Of a stretch of 64,000 nucleotides of DNA, positions 38,588 through 46,042 are shown piece after piece. Each line of letters opens with the position of its first letter. Within the stretch, counting starts at the first letter, position 1. The notes under the pieces were generated by a model. That model saw nothing but the letters and a program-made list of their open reading frames with translations, was not told the origin of the DNA and did no database searches. The stretch covers positions 75,678-139,677 of the forward strand of contig CAXBIS010000008.1 of assembly GCA_963975885.1 (NCBI GenBank), read 5' to 3'. A program made the position numbers and the translations under genes. Source of the DNA: Pseudazoarcus sp963975885. Its GTDB lineage: Bacteria > Pseudomonadota > Gammaproteobacteria > Burkholderiales > Rhodocyclaceae.

Positions 38588-38856
38588 GCGAGACACGTCG
38601 CGAGACGCTGATCGAATTCCCCTGCGATTTTCCGATCAAGATCATGGGCGCACGCGTGGAGGGCTTCGCGCAGGCCATCGTCGAGGTCGTGCAGCGTCAT
38701 GACGAGGGCTTTGACGCGGCAAGCGTCGAGATGCGTCCGTCGAGCAAGGGCAACTATCTTGCGCTGACCTGTACCGTGCGCGCGCTCTCGCAGACGCAAC
38801 TCGACGCACTCTACCGCGAGCTGACCGCCCACCCGATGGTCAAGGTCGTGCTGTGA
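38584..38856 (+). CDS. ybeD: YbeD-like DUF493 protein
   Basis: 90-residue ACT-like ferredoxin-fold protein of the YbeD/DUF493 family, starting MSETRRETLIEFPCDFPIKIMG and containing RPSSKGNYLALTCTVRALSQ. It overlaps the transaminase gene (ATGA) and lipB (GTGA) by four bases each. The same ybeD-lipB order occurs in E. coli, hence the name. The family is proposed to be regulatory, but the role is unproven. Confidence 0.9.
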   Translation: MSETRRETLIEFPCDFPIKIMGARVEGFAQAIVEVVQRHDEGFDAASVEMRPSSKGNYLALTCTVRALSQTQLDALYRELTAHPMVKVVL

Positions 38857-39491
38857 GCGCGTCCGCGGTGGGCGAGCCCCCGACCCTGCTCGTCAAGCGC
38901 CCGGGTCGCGTCGAATACGAGGCGGCGTGGGAGGCCATGCGCGCCTTTACCGCGGCGCGCACGCCGGATACGCCCGACGAGATCTGGCTGGTCGAACACC
39001 CGCCGGTGTACACGCTGGGCCAGGCGGGGCGAGCCGAACATCTGCTGTGCGAGAGTGACATCCCTCTGGTCAAGAGCGATCGTGGCGGCCAGATCACCTA
39101 CCATGGCCCGGGTCAGCTTGTCGCCTACGTGCTCATTGATCTGGCGCGGCGTGGGCTCAAAGTGCGCGAACTGGTCGCGATCATGGAGCAGGCGCTGATC
39201 GACTGTCTGGCCGATTACGGCATTGCCGCAGAGCGCCGCGCCGGCGCGCCGGGCGTTTATGTCGACGGCGCCAAGATCGCCGCCCTCGGGCTTCGTGTGA
39301 GGCAGGGTCGCAGTTATCATGGGCTGGCTTTGAACGTGGACATGAACCTTGAGCCGTTCGCGCGGATCAACCCCTGCGGATACGAGGGTCTGGCGACCAC
39401 GCAGCTGGCCGATTTCGGCGTGAATGAGACCCGCGATGCGGTCGGTGCGCGCCTGATCGGACATCTGCAGCGGTTGCTGCCTGCACTTTAG
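38853..39491 (+). CDS. lipB: octanoyl-(acyl carrier protein):protein octanoyltransferase LipB
   Basis: Transfers octanoyl from ACP to lipoyl domains, the first step of lipoate synthesis. 212 residues from GTG (GTGA overlap with ybeD). The signature RGGQITYHGPGQLVAYVLIDL is near residues 74-94. The active-site Lys is in GAKIAALGLRV and the acyl-Cys in NPCGYEG near residue 174. lipA follows 116 bases later. Confidence 0.96.
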   Translation: MSASAVGEPPTLLVKRPGRVEYEAAWEAMRAFTAARTPDTPDEIWLVEHPPVYTLGQAGRAEHLLCESDIPLVKSDRGGQITYHGPGQLVAYVLIDLARRGLKVRELVAIMEQALIDCLADYGIAAERRAGAPGVYVDGAKIAALGLRVRQGRSYHGLALNVDMNLEPFARINPCGYEGLATTQLADFGVNETRDAVGARLIGHLQRLLPAL

Positions 39492-39607
39492 GGCGTCTTG
39501 GCGCGGCGCAGTCCGCCGCATGAGCCGAGACCGCGGCGCACCGCCGCAGCCATGACGGCCGGCCTCACCAGGGTCGGATCGCTGACCAGGAAACCACAAG
39601 GAATCCG

Positions 39608-40555
39608 ATGGAAACGACTACCCGCAAGCAGCGCGGCGCCGACAAGACGGCGCGCATCCCGATCAAGATCGTCCCGGCCGAGCGCCTCAAGAAGCCCGAC
39701 TGGATTCGCACCCGGCTCGGCACGGGTGCCGAGGTCGAGCGCTTCAACGAGATCAAGGCCACGCTGCGCGAACACAAGCTGCACACGGTGTGTGAGGAAG
39801 CCTCCTGCCCCAACATCCACGAATGCTTCGGCAAGGGCACGGCGACCTTCATGATCATGGGTGACATCTGCACGCGGCGCTGCCCGTTCTGCGACGTGGG
39901 CCACGGCCGGCCGGAAGCGCTCAATGCCGATGAGCCGCGCGAGCTTGCCAATACCATCGCCGCGATGCGCCTGAACTACGTCGTGATCACTTCGGTCGAT
40001 CGTGACGATCTGCGCGACGGCGGGGCGGCCCACTTTGTCGAATGCATCCGCGCCACGCGCGAAGCTTCGCCGGACACCACCATCGAGGTGCTGGTGCCCG
40101 ATTTTCGCGGGCGCATGGACGTCGCGCTGGAGATCTTCGATCGGGCTCCGCCCGACGTCATGAACCACAACCTCGAGACCGTGCCGCGCCTGTACAAGCA
40201 GGCCCGCCCCGGCTCGGACTACGCCTGGTCGCTGCGCCTGCTCAAGGAGTTCAAGGCGCGTCACCCCGACGTGCCGACCAAGTCCGGCCTCATGGTGGGG
40301 CTGGGCGAGACCGACGAGGAGATCCTCGAGGTGCTGCGCGACCTGCGCGCGCACGATGTCGAGATGCTCACCATCGGCCAGTATCTGCAGCCCTCGGCCG
40401 GCCACCTGCCGGTGCTGCGCTACGTGCATCCGGACGTCTTCGCGATGTTCGAGCGCGAGGCGCTTGCGATGGGTTTCCGCAATGCCGCCTGCGGCCCGAT
40501 GGTGCGTTCGAGCTACTGGGCCGACCAGCAGGCGCACGGGGCCGGCGTGGTGTGA
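39608..40555 (+). CDS. lipA: lipoyl synthase LipA
   Basis: Radical SAM enzyme that inserts two sulfurs into octanoyl groups. 315 residues. The auxiliary cluster Cys set is CEEASCPNIHECF (three Cys near residues 62-73) and the radical SAM cluster is CTRRCPFC (CxxxCxxC, near residue 88). The conserved SVDRDDLRDGGA and MNHNLETVPRLY regions are present. The stop overlaps the start of the next membrane protein gene (GTGA). Confidence 0.97.
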   Translation: METTTRKQRGADKTARIPIKIVPAERLKKPDWIRTRLGTGAEVERFNEIKATLREHKLHTVCEEASCPNIHECFGKGTATFMIMGDICTRRCPFCDVGHGRPEALNADEPRELANTIAAMRLNYVVITSVDRDDLRDGGAAHFVECIRATREASPDTTIEVLVPDFRGRMDVALEIFDRAPPDVMNHNLETVPRLYKQARPGSDYAWSLRLLKEFKARHPDVPTKSGLMVGLGETDEEILEVLRDLRAHDVEMLTIGQYLQPSAGHLPVLRYVHPDVFAMFEREALAMGFRNAACGPMVRSSYWADQQAHGAGVV

Positions 40556-40992
40556 ACACGCCGCTCGACGCGTGGGGCTCGTGGCTCAAGGGCTCGCTGT
40601 GGGCCTATCCCGCGCTCGAGGCGGTGCACATCACCGGCATCGCGCTGCTGTTCGGCAGCCTGGTGGTATTCGAACTGCGTATGCTCGGCGTGGCGCGCAC
40701 CCTGCCGCCCGAGGCGCTGGCGCGGCTGGCCTTGCCGGTGAGCGTGGGCGGTTTCGCGCTTGCAGCGACATCCGGCCTGATGCTGTTCGCGGCCGACGCC
40801 TTCGATCTGCTCGTCAATCCGGCCTTTCGCATCAAGATGGTGTTGCTGGTGCTCGCCGGCCTCAATGCGGCGGCCTTCCATGCCTGCGGCGGTCTGCGCT
40901 GCGACGGTGCGGCGCGCGCCGTTCAGCTGGTCTCGTCCATCGTGCTGTGGCTGGGCATCATCGTCGCCGGGCGGATGATCGCCTACGTCTGA
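40552..40992 (+). CDS. four-helix membrane protein, unknown function
   Basis: 146-residue protein with four hydrophobic helices (about 17-40, 58-80, 93-112 and 122-143). It starts at a GTG that overlaps the lipA stop. His in EAVHITGIALLFG (helix 1) and His in AAFHACGG (helix 3) are the kind of residues seen in small haem-binding or copper-related membrane proteins, but I cannot prove that. It resembles uncharacterised families often found beside DUF6152 proteins. The secreted DUF6152-like gene follows. Confidence 0.75.
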   Translation: MNTPLDAWGSWLKGSLWAYPALEAVHITGIALLFGSLVVFELRMLGVARTLPPEALARLALPVSVGGFALAATSGLMLFAADAFDLLVNPAFRIKMVLLVLAGLNAAAFHACGGLRCDGAARAVQLVSSIVLWLGIIVAGRMIAYV

Positions 40993-41071
40993 ACCCGAGA
41001 GCGTCGGTGCAATCGAACACGGGTCGCGACGCCGCCGGCGTCGCCGTCCGATGAACCCACGGAGGTCCGCC

Positions 41072-41545
41072 ATGCACCGACGCAACTTCATCCTCACCGC
41101 GGCGATCGCCGCCATCGCCCCCCAACTGGCGCGTGCCCACCACGGCTGGAGCGGCTTCGACGCCGACACGCCGGTGTATCTGCGCGGCCGCATCAAGGCC
41201 GTGAAGTGGGAAAACCCGCACGCGATGCTCACCATCGAGATTGCCGACGGCCTGCAGGTGCCGGCCGATCTGGGCGGCCGCTCGCTGCCGGCGCAGGCCT
41301 CGCCGGTGGATGGCGCCGACATCTTGCGCCGCACCAAGGCACCGCCTGCGGGCGAGCGTGAGTGGACGCTGGAGCTCGCGCCGCTGTTTCGCGTGAATCA
41401 GTGGAAGATTGCCGAGCCGGCCGTCGGCGACGAGGTCGAGGCCATCGGCTACATCCTGCGCATGGAGGACGCACCGGCCTTCATGCGCGTGGAATATCTG
41501 TTCGTCGGGAACAAGACCTATGGCCTGCGTTCCGGCCCGGCCTGA
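41072..41545 (+). CDS. DUF6152-like secreted protein
   Basis: 157-residue exported protein with a signal peptide (MHRRNFILTAAIAAIAPQLARA; twin-Arg-like start but no full Tat motif). The mature protein begins HHGWSGFD, a likely N-terminal metal-binding His pair, then a beta-rich domain (PVYLRGRIKAVKWENPHAMLTIEI) as in DUF6152/DUF1924-like proteins. GGAGG at 41061-41065 fits the ATG at 41072 better than the ATG at 41051. Function unknown; its pairing with the four-helix membrane protein suggests a shared envelope role. Confidence 0.8.
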   Translation: MHRRNFILTAAIAAIAPQLARAHHGWSGFDADTPVYLRGRIKAVKWENPHAMLTIEIADGLQVPADLGGRSLPAQASPVDGADILRRTKAPPAGEREWTLELAPLFRVNQWKIAEPAVGDEVEAIGYILRMEDAPAFMRVEYLFVGNKTYGLRSGPA

Positions 41546-41551
41546 GGGCGA

Positions 41552-41989
41552 TCAGCGGAAAACGCGCTCTTCACGCTCGTGCCGCTCCTGCTCCTCGATC
41601 GACAGCGTCGCCGTCGGTCGGGCGAGCAGGCGGCGCAGGCCGATGGGTTCGCCGGAGGCCTCGCAGTAGCCGTAGGTGCGGTTGGCGATGCGATCGAGCG
41701 CGCTGTCGATCTTGCGCAACTGCTTGCGCTCGCGATCGCGAAAGCGCTGCTCGAGCGAGTGTTCCTCTTCCTGCGTGGCGCGGTCGGCCTCGTCGGGCGT
41801 GGCGGCCGTCTCCTGCAGATGCGAGATGGTCACCTGGCCGTTGGCGAAGATCTCTTCGCGCATGCGTTCGAGCAGCGCGCGAAAGTACTCGAGCTGGCGG
41901 GTGTTCATGTAGTCGTCGTCGGACATCGCCAGCAGCTCCTCTTCGGTGAGCTGGGGCGTTTCCTTCGGGGCCTTGGCCTTGGCGTTCAT
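41552..41989 (-). CDS. dksA: DksA-family RNA polymerase-binding transcription factor, Cys-poor zinc-finger type
   Basis: 145-residue secondary-channel regulator that works with ppGpp at rRNA and amino-acid promoters. The coiled-coil tip motif DxxDxA is intact (Asp66, Asp69, Ala71), followed by ATQEEEHSLEQRFRDRERKQ as in E. coli DksA. The zinc-finger region keeps only one of four Cys: Cys109 remains, while the other positions are Ser112, Ser130 and Glu133. It is therefore probably zinc-independent, as described for DksA2-type proteins. Divergent from the helicase gene. Confidence 0.9.
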   Translation of the reverse strand: MNAKAKAPKETPQLTEEELLAMSDDDYMNTRQLEYFRALLERMREEIFANGQVTISHLQETAATPDEADRATQEEEHSLEQRFRDRERKQLRKIDSALDRIANRTYGYCEASGEPIGLRRLLARPTATLSIEEQERHEREERVFR

Positions 41990-42127
41990 TGCGACTACTC
42001 CTGCTGGTGCGACCGTCCTGATCGCATCATACGGCCACTTCGCGCGCTGCGGGCAAATTGTGCGAACAGTGTGTGACAGGTTGCGTCCTCGGCGCCACAG
42101 ACCGGTGATCGGATAGAATCGCGACAC

Positions 42128-44110
42128 ATGTCCGCCCAGCTCAACCCCCCGCAACGCGAAGCCATCCGCTACCTCGACGGTCCCTGTCTGGTGCTCGCAG
42201 GCGCCGGCAGCGGCAAGACGCGCGTGATCACCCACAAGATCGCGTGGCTGGTCGAGGAATGCGGGCTCAGCCCGGCCAATATCGCCGCCATCACCTTCAC
42301 CAACAAGGCCGCCAGGGAGATGCAGGAGCGCGTCGCAGGCCTGATGGGCGGGCGCGCGCCCAAGGGCCTGACACTGTGCACCTTCCACGCGCTGGGTGTG
42401 CGCATCATCCGGCAGGAGGCGCAGCATTGCGGGCTCAAGCCGCAGTTCTCGATCCTCGACGCGGCCGACACGGTGCAGATCGTCTCCGATGTCGCGAAGA
42501 GCGCCGACAAGGCCATCGCCCGACAGATGCAATGGCAGATCTCGTCATGGAAGAACGCGATGCTCACGCCCGAGCAGGCCGCGCAGCTGGCCGACAACGA
42601 GATCGCCGCGGCGGCGGCCGCGGCCTACGCCGAGTACGAGCGCACGCTGCGCGCCTATCAGGCGGTCGATTTCGATGATCTCATCGGCCTGCCGGTGCGC
42701 CTGTTCGAGGACAACGCCGAGGTTCGCGAGCGCTGGCAGAACCGTCTGCGCTATCTGCTGATCGACGAATACCAGGACACCAACCGCGCCCAGTACCGCC
42801 TGCTGCGCCAGCTCTCCGGTGTGCGCGGCGCCTTCACCGCGGTCGGCGACGACGATCAGGCCATCTACGCCTGGCGTGGCGCCGATGTCGAGAATCTGCG
42901 CCTGCTGCAGCAGGATTACCCGAAGCTCAAGGTGGTCAAGCTCGAGCAGAACTACCGCTCGTCGGCGCGCATCCTGGGCGCGGCCAACACGCTGATCGCG
43001 AACAACGAGAAATTGTTCGAGAAGCGTCTGTGGTCGGAGCACGGCCCCGGTGATCAGATCACCGTGACGGCCTGCCGCGACGCCGAACACGAGGCCGAAA
43101 CGGTGGCGATGAAGATCTCCGCTCACCGCTTCCAGAACCGCACGCGCTTTGCCGACTATGCCGTGCTCTACCGTGGCAACCATCAGGCGCGCGTGATCGA
43201 GCAGCAATTGCGCAACCACAAGATTCCTTACGTGATCTCGGGCGGGCAGTCCTTCTTCGACAAGGCCGAGATCCGCGACCTGATCGCCTGGTTGCGCCTG
43301 CTGGTCAACGAGGACGACGACCTGGCCTTCATCCGAGCCATCACCACGCCGCGCCGCGGCGTCGGCGCGGCCACGCTGGAGGCGATCGGCGCCTATGCCG
43401 GGCAGCGCCACGTGAGCCTGTTCGCGGCCGCCTTCGAGCAGGGCGTGGCCGAGCATCTGAACACCCGCCAGCTCGAACTGGTGCACGAGTTCGCCGCCTA
43501 CATCAACCGCCTGCAGCAGCGCGCCGCCCGCGAGCCGGCCGGGCAGGTCCTCGAAGACCTGCTCGTCGCGATTCGCTACGAGGCCTGGCTGTTCGAGCAC
43601 CTCGACCCGCGCGAGGCCGAGACCAAGTGGAGCAACGTGCGCGACTTCGTCGACTGGCTCGCGCGCAAGGGCGATGCGGACGACAAGACCTTGCTCGAGC
43701 TGACCCAGACCATCGCGCTGATCTCGATGCTCGACAAGGAAGACCCGGATTTCGACGGCGTGCAACTGGCCACGCTGCACGCCTCCAAGGGCCTGGAATT
43801 CGGCCACGTCTTCATGGTCGGCGTCGAGGAAGGGCTGCTGCCACACCAGTCGAGCATCGACGAGGACAAGATCGAGGAGGAGCGCCGCCTGATGTACGTG
43901 GGCGTGACGCGCGCGCAGCGCAGCCTCAACGTGCTGTGGTGCGAGCGGCGCAAGTCCGGCAAGGAATGGCGCCGTTGCGAGGCCTCGCGCTTCATCGAGG
44001 AGATGGGCGACGACGTGCTCTCGGCCGCGCGCAAGTCCAACGAGCCGGTCAGCAAGGAAGACGGACGCGCCCGCGCCGCCGGCCTGATGGCCATCTTCGA
44101 GCGCGGCTGA
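42128..44110 (+). CDS. rep: ATP-dependent DNA helicase Rep (UvrD/Rep family)
   Basis: SF1A 3'-5' helicase that clears proteins from DNA ahead of forks. 660 residues. All motifs are visible: I GAGSGKTRV (near residue 26), Ia TFTNKAAREM, II LIDEYQDTN, III GDDDQAIYAWRGA, IV KLEQNYRS, V TLHASKGLEF, VI RLMYVGVTRA. It lacks the long UvrD C-terminal tail, and its overall layout is closer to Rep than to UvrD. Alone on the plus strand, followed by the hairpin that ends the convergent cytochrome gene. Confidence 0.95.
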   Translation: MSAQLNPPQREAIRYLDGPCLVLAGAGSGKTRVITHKIAWLVEECGLSPANIAAITFTNKAAREMQERVAGLMGGRAPKGLTLCTFHALGVRIIRQEAQHCGLKPQFSILDAADTVQIVSDVAKSADKAIARQMQWQISSWKNAMLTPEQAAQLADNEIAAAAAAAYAEYERTLRAYQAVDFDDLIGLPVRLFEDNAEVRERWQNRLRYLLIDEYQDTNRAQYRLLRQLSGVRGAFTAVGDDDQAIYAWRGADVENLRLLQQDYPKLKVVKLEQNYRSSARILGAANTLIANNEKLFEKRLWSEHGPGDQITVTACRDAEHEAETVAMKISAHRFQNRTRFADYAVLYRGNHQARVIEQQLRNHKIPYVISGGQSFFDKAEIRDLIAWLRLLVNEDDDLAFIRAITTPRRGVGAATLEAIGAYAGQRHVSLFAAAFEQGVAEHLNTRQLELVHEFAAYINRLQQRAAREPAGQVLEDLLVAIRYEAWLFEHLDPREAETKWSNVRDFVDWLARKGDADDKTLLELTQTIALISMLDKEDPDFDGVQLATLHASKGLEFGHVFMVGVEEGLLPHQSSIDEDKIEEERRLMYVGVTRAQRSLNVLWCERRKSGKEWRRCEASRFIEEMGDDVLSAARKSNEPVSKEDGRARAAGLMAIFERG

Positions 44111-44147
44111 ACGGGGCGCCGGCATGCTCGCCGGGCCGCCTCCAGAC

Positions 44148-44174
44148 AAAAAAAGGGCGGCTCGCGCCGCCCTT
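44148..44174 (-). terminator. rho-independent terminator of the cytochrome c5 gene
   Basis: 9-bp stem AAGGGCGGC (44153-44161) / GCCGCCCTT (44166-44174) with a TCGC loop. Read on the minus strand it runs into a T tract (the A-run at 44148-44154), 20 bases after the cytochrome stop. It may also help end rep transcription from the other side. Confidence 0.85.
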
Positions 44175-44193
44175 CTGCCGTGACTCGTTGCGC

Positions 44194-44661
44194 TTATTCC
44201 GCGCTGAACTCGCCGCCGGCCGTGTTGAGCAGATAGACCACGGCGTGGCGCATCTCTTCGTCGGAGAGGTTCGGGTTGCCGCCGCGCGGGGGCATCGCGC
44301 CCTTGCCGTTGATCGCCGAAGTCACCATGGCGTCCAGACCCTGCGCGATGCGGTCGGACCAGCCGGCCGCGTCGCCTTCCTTGGGCGCACCGGCCACCCC
44401 GCTCGCGTGACAGGCGGCACACACCTTCTTGTAGATCGCCTCGCCGTTCGGCGGGCCGCCCGCATCGGCCGTCTCTTCCTCGGCCGGCTTGTCCATGTTG
44501 AGCGCCACGCGCGCCTCCGGCTGGATCAGGGTCGCGGTCTTCTCCGGATCGACCGGTGCCTGCTCGCTACAGCCGGCCAGCACGGCCGCCAGCAGCACGA
44601 GCACGGGCAGGGCGAAACGACGGGGCTGCACGGAGGCAGTCTTGATGCGGGTGTTCGACAT
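44194..44661 (-). CDS. cytochrome c5-like lipoprotein
   Basis: 155-residue periplasmic c-type cytochrome anchored as a lipoprotein: signal peptide with lipobox LAGC (Cys31), an acidic Pro/Glu-rich linker, then one c-type domain with haem motif CAACH (Cys80, Cys83, His84) and Met122 in GAMPPRGG as the probable sixth ligand. This is the cytochrome c5 type, an electron carrier to terminal oxidases or reductases. The ATG at 44661 is preferred to a TTG six bases upstream. Confidence 0.92.
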   Translation of the reverse strand: MSNTRIKTASVQPRRFALPVLVLLAAVLAGCSEQAPVDPEKTATLIQPEARVALNMDKPAEEETADAGGPPNGEAIYKKVCAACHASGVAGAPKEGDAAGWSDRIAQGLDAMVTSAINGKGAMPPRGGNPNLSDEEMRHAVVYLLNTAGGEFSAE

Positions 44662-44796
44662 GCTCAATCCTTTTCGCTCGACGAGGCAAAGCGCGAATTA
44701 TAACGGCACGACAGCGGTTTGTGGCCCACCTGGATGGACGCGCCCGCCCCGCGGGTATATCCTTGCGCCCCGCGCGTCGAGTACACTTGGCGCCAA

Positions 44797-44873
44797 GCGC
44801 CTGTAGCTCAGCTGGATAGAGTACTGCCCTCCGAAGGCAGGGGTCGTGCGTTCGAATCGCGCCAGGCGCGCCA
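44797..44873 (+). tRNA. tRNA-Arg (anticodon CCG)
   Basis: 77-base cloverleaf: 7-bp acceptor stem GCGCCTG/CAGGCGC, D arm GCTC...GAGT, anticodon stem CTGCC/GGCAG with loop CTCCGAA (anticodon CCG, reads CGG), T arm GTGCG-TTCGAAT-CGCGC, discriminator G and encoded CCA. Followed within 20 bases by a terminator hairpin. Confidence 0.97.
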
Positions 44874-44887
44874 CACATGAAGAGATG

Positions 44888-44921
44888 GGTCAGGCCGAAT
44901 TTCGACCTGACCTGTTTTTTT
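44888..44921 (+). terminator. terminator behind tRNA-Arg
   Basis: Stem GGTCAGG (44888-44894) / CCTGACC (44906-44912), with an inner CGA/TCG pair in the loop, followed by TG and seven T; a second run of eight T follows shortly after. Confidence 0.85.
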
Positions 44922-45298
44922 GTCTTTTTTTTGTCCCGAGAACGTTAGATACCCGCTGTCGCTGCTCCGTCAGGGCATTGGCTGATGACGGCATGTTGCG
45001 GCCCCTTACGCGCCACCCGGGCAACTTCGCAGGCCCGAAGGGTAAGACCCATGCAGAGGTGCCGCTGATCCGGGGTTCCCTGCTGTCCGGTGATCTCATC
45101 TGGCCCTGGATCCGGAGTTTCTGTTCCTTGCGGTCGACGTGATCATGATCGGCGTGTTCGTGCCACGTGAGGGGGCATCTTCGTGCGTCCGGTTTCGCGT
45201 GAGTCGTTCAATCCGCCTGCGCCGGCCGCAATGCTAGACTTGCCGGCATGCTCGGCGGGCGTTGGCCCGGCGGGGGATCGAAGAGCGCAGGAGAGGAC
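44922..45298. other. intergenic stretch without a recognisable gene
   Basis: About 375 bases between the tRNA-Arg terminator and the blue-copper-like gene. A 98-codon plus-strand frame begins inside the tRNA and crosses the terminator, so I do not call it. I see no integrase remnant, no repeat and no clear promoter. The last ~60 bases should hold the promoter of the following four-gene run. Confidence 0.5.
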
Positions 45299-46042
45299 AT
45301 GGGCGGCGACTGTCGAAAGAGCGCATCGGTGGGAAGCTGCGTGCCAAGGCGGCGCGCGCGCTCGACGCTGGCCGTGGCGACTGCGTTCCGTACCGGGCTT
45401 GCTGCGGTCTTGGCCTGCGCTGCGCTGCAGGTGGCGGCGACCCAGGTGACGGTACGCGATGCGGCCAGCGGCGAAGCGCTCGAAAACGCGGTCGTCGAGG
45501 TCTTCGTCGAAGGTGTCGCGGCGCGTGACGTCAATGTCGGGGCCGAGGTCATCCAGCGCGACGCGGCTTTCGTTCCACATGTCACGGCGGTGAGAGTGGG
45601 CAGCGCCGTGGGGTTCCCGAACCGGGACACGACGCGCCACCACGTGTTCTCGTTCTCGCCCGCCAAGGCCTTCGAGATCAAGCTCTATCTCAAGGACGAG
45701 CCGCCGCCGATCCGTTTCGAGCGCGCAGGCGTGGTCGTGCTCGGCTGCAACATCCACGATCACATGCTCGCCTTCATCGTCGTCAGCGAGGCCACCGCCT
45801 TTGCCATCACCGGCGCCGAGGGCCGTGCCGCGTTCGCCGATCTGCCACCGGGCCAGCATCGGCTGCGCGTGTGGCACCCCCGCCTGGAGGACACCCACCA
45901 GCAATGGTGGGAGGGTCATATCGACGCCGACGTGCCGCGCGAGGTCGCACTGGAGTTGCGCGCCAGCCCTCCGCCGGAGTCCAGGCCATCGGCCCTGCAG
46001 TTGCGCTTTCGCAAGGCTCTCGAGGGTGAGCAGCCACGATGA
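45299..46042 (+). CDS. periplasmic cupredoxin-like (blue copper type) protein, 'methylamine utilization protein'-like
   Basis: 247-residue exported protein. A basic start (PRRRARSTL) and hydrophobic core give a signal peptide of about 48 residues. The cupredoxin-like core has a His pair (HHVFSFS, His114/His115) and CNIHDHM (Cys150, His153, Met156), the C-x2-H-x2-M spacing of amicyanin-type type 1 copper sites. A carboxypeptidase-regulatory-like beta segment (AFAITGAEGRAAFADLPPGQHRLRVWHP) follows. AGGAGAGG stands right ahead of the ATG at 45299, deciding the start. The end overlaps the GGDEF/EAL gene by four bases. It may carry electrons or sense copper/redox state; that is inference. Confidence 0.8.
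   Translation: MGGDCRKSASVGSCVPRRRARSTLAVATAFRTGLAAVLACAALQVAATQVTVRDAASGEALENAVVEVFVEGVAARDVNVGAEVIQRDAAFVPHVTAVRVGSAVGFPNRDTTRHHVFSFSPAKAFEIKLYLKDEPPPIRFERAGVVVLGCNIHDHMLAFIVVSEATAFAITGAEGRAAFADLPPGQHRLRVWHPRLEDTHQQWWEGHIDADVPREVALELRASPPPESRPSALQLRFRKALEGEQPR

Noticed and set aside
44846..45142. 98-codon plus-strand frame starting within tRNA-Arg
   Set aside because: Begins inside the tRNA and crosses its terminator; composition does not resemble neighbouring proteins.
44797..45298. tRNA-Arg 3' end as a possible integration site
   Set aside because: No integrase, no direct repeat of the tRNA 3' end and no sharp composition change within the window.
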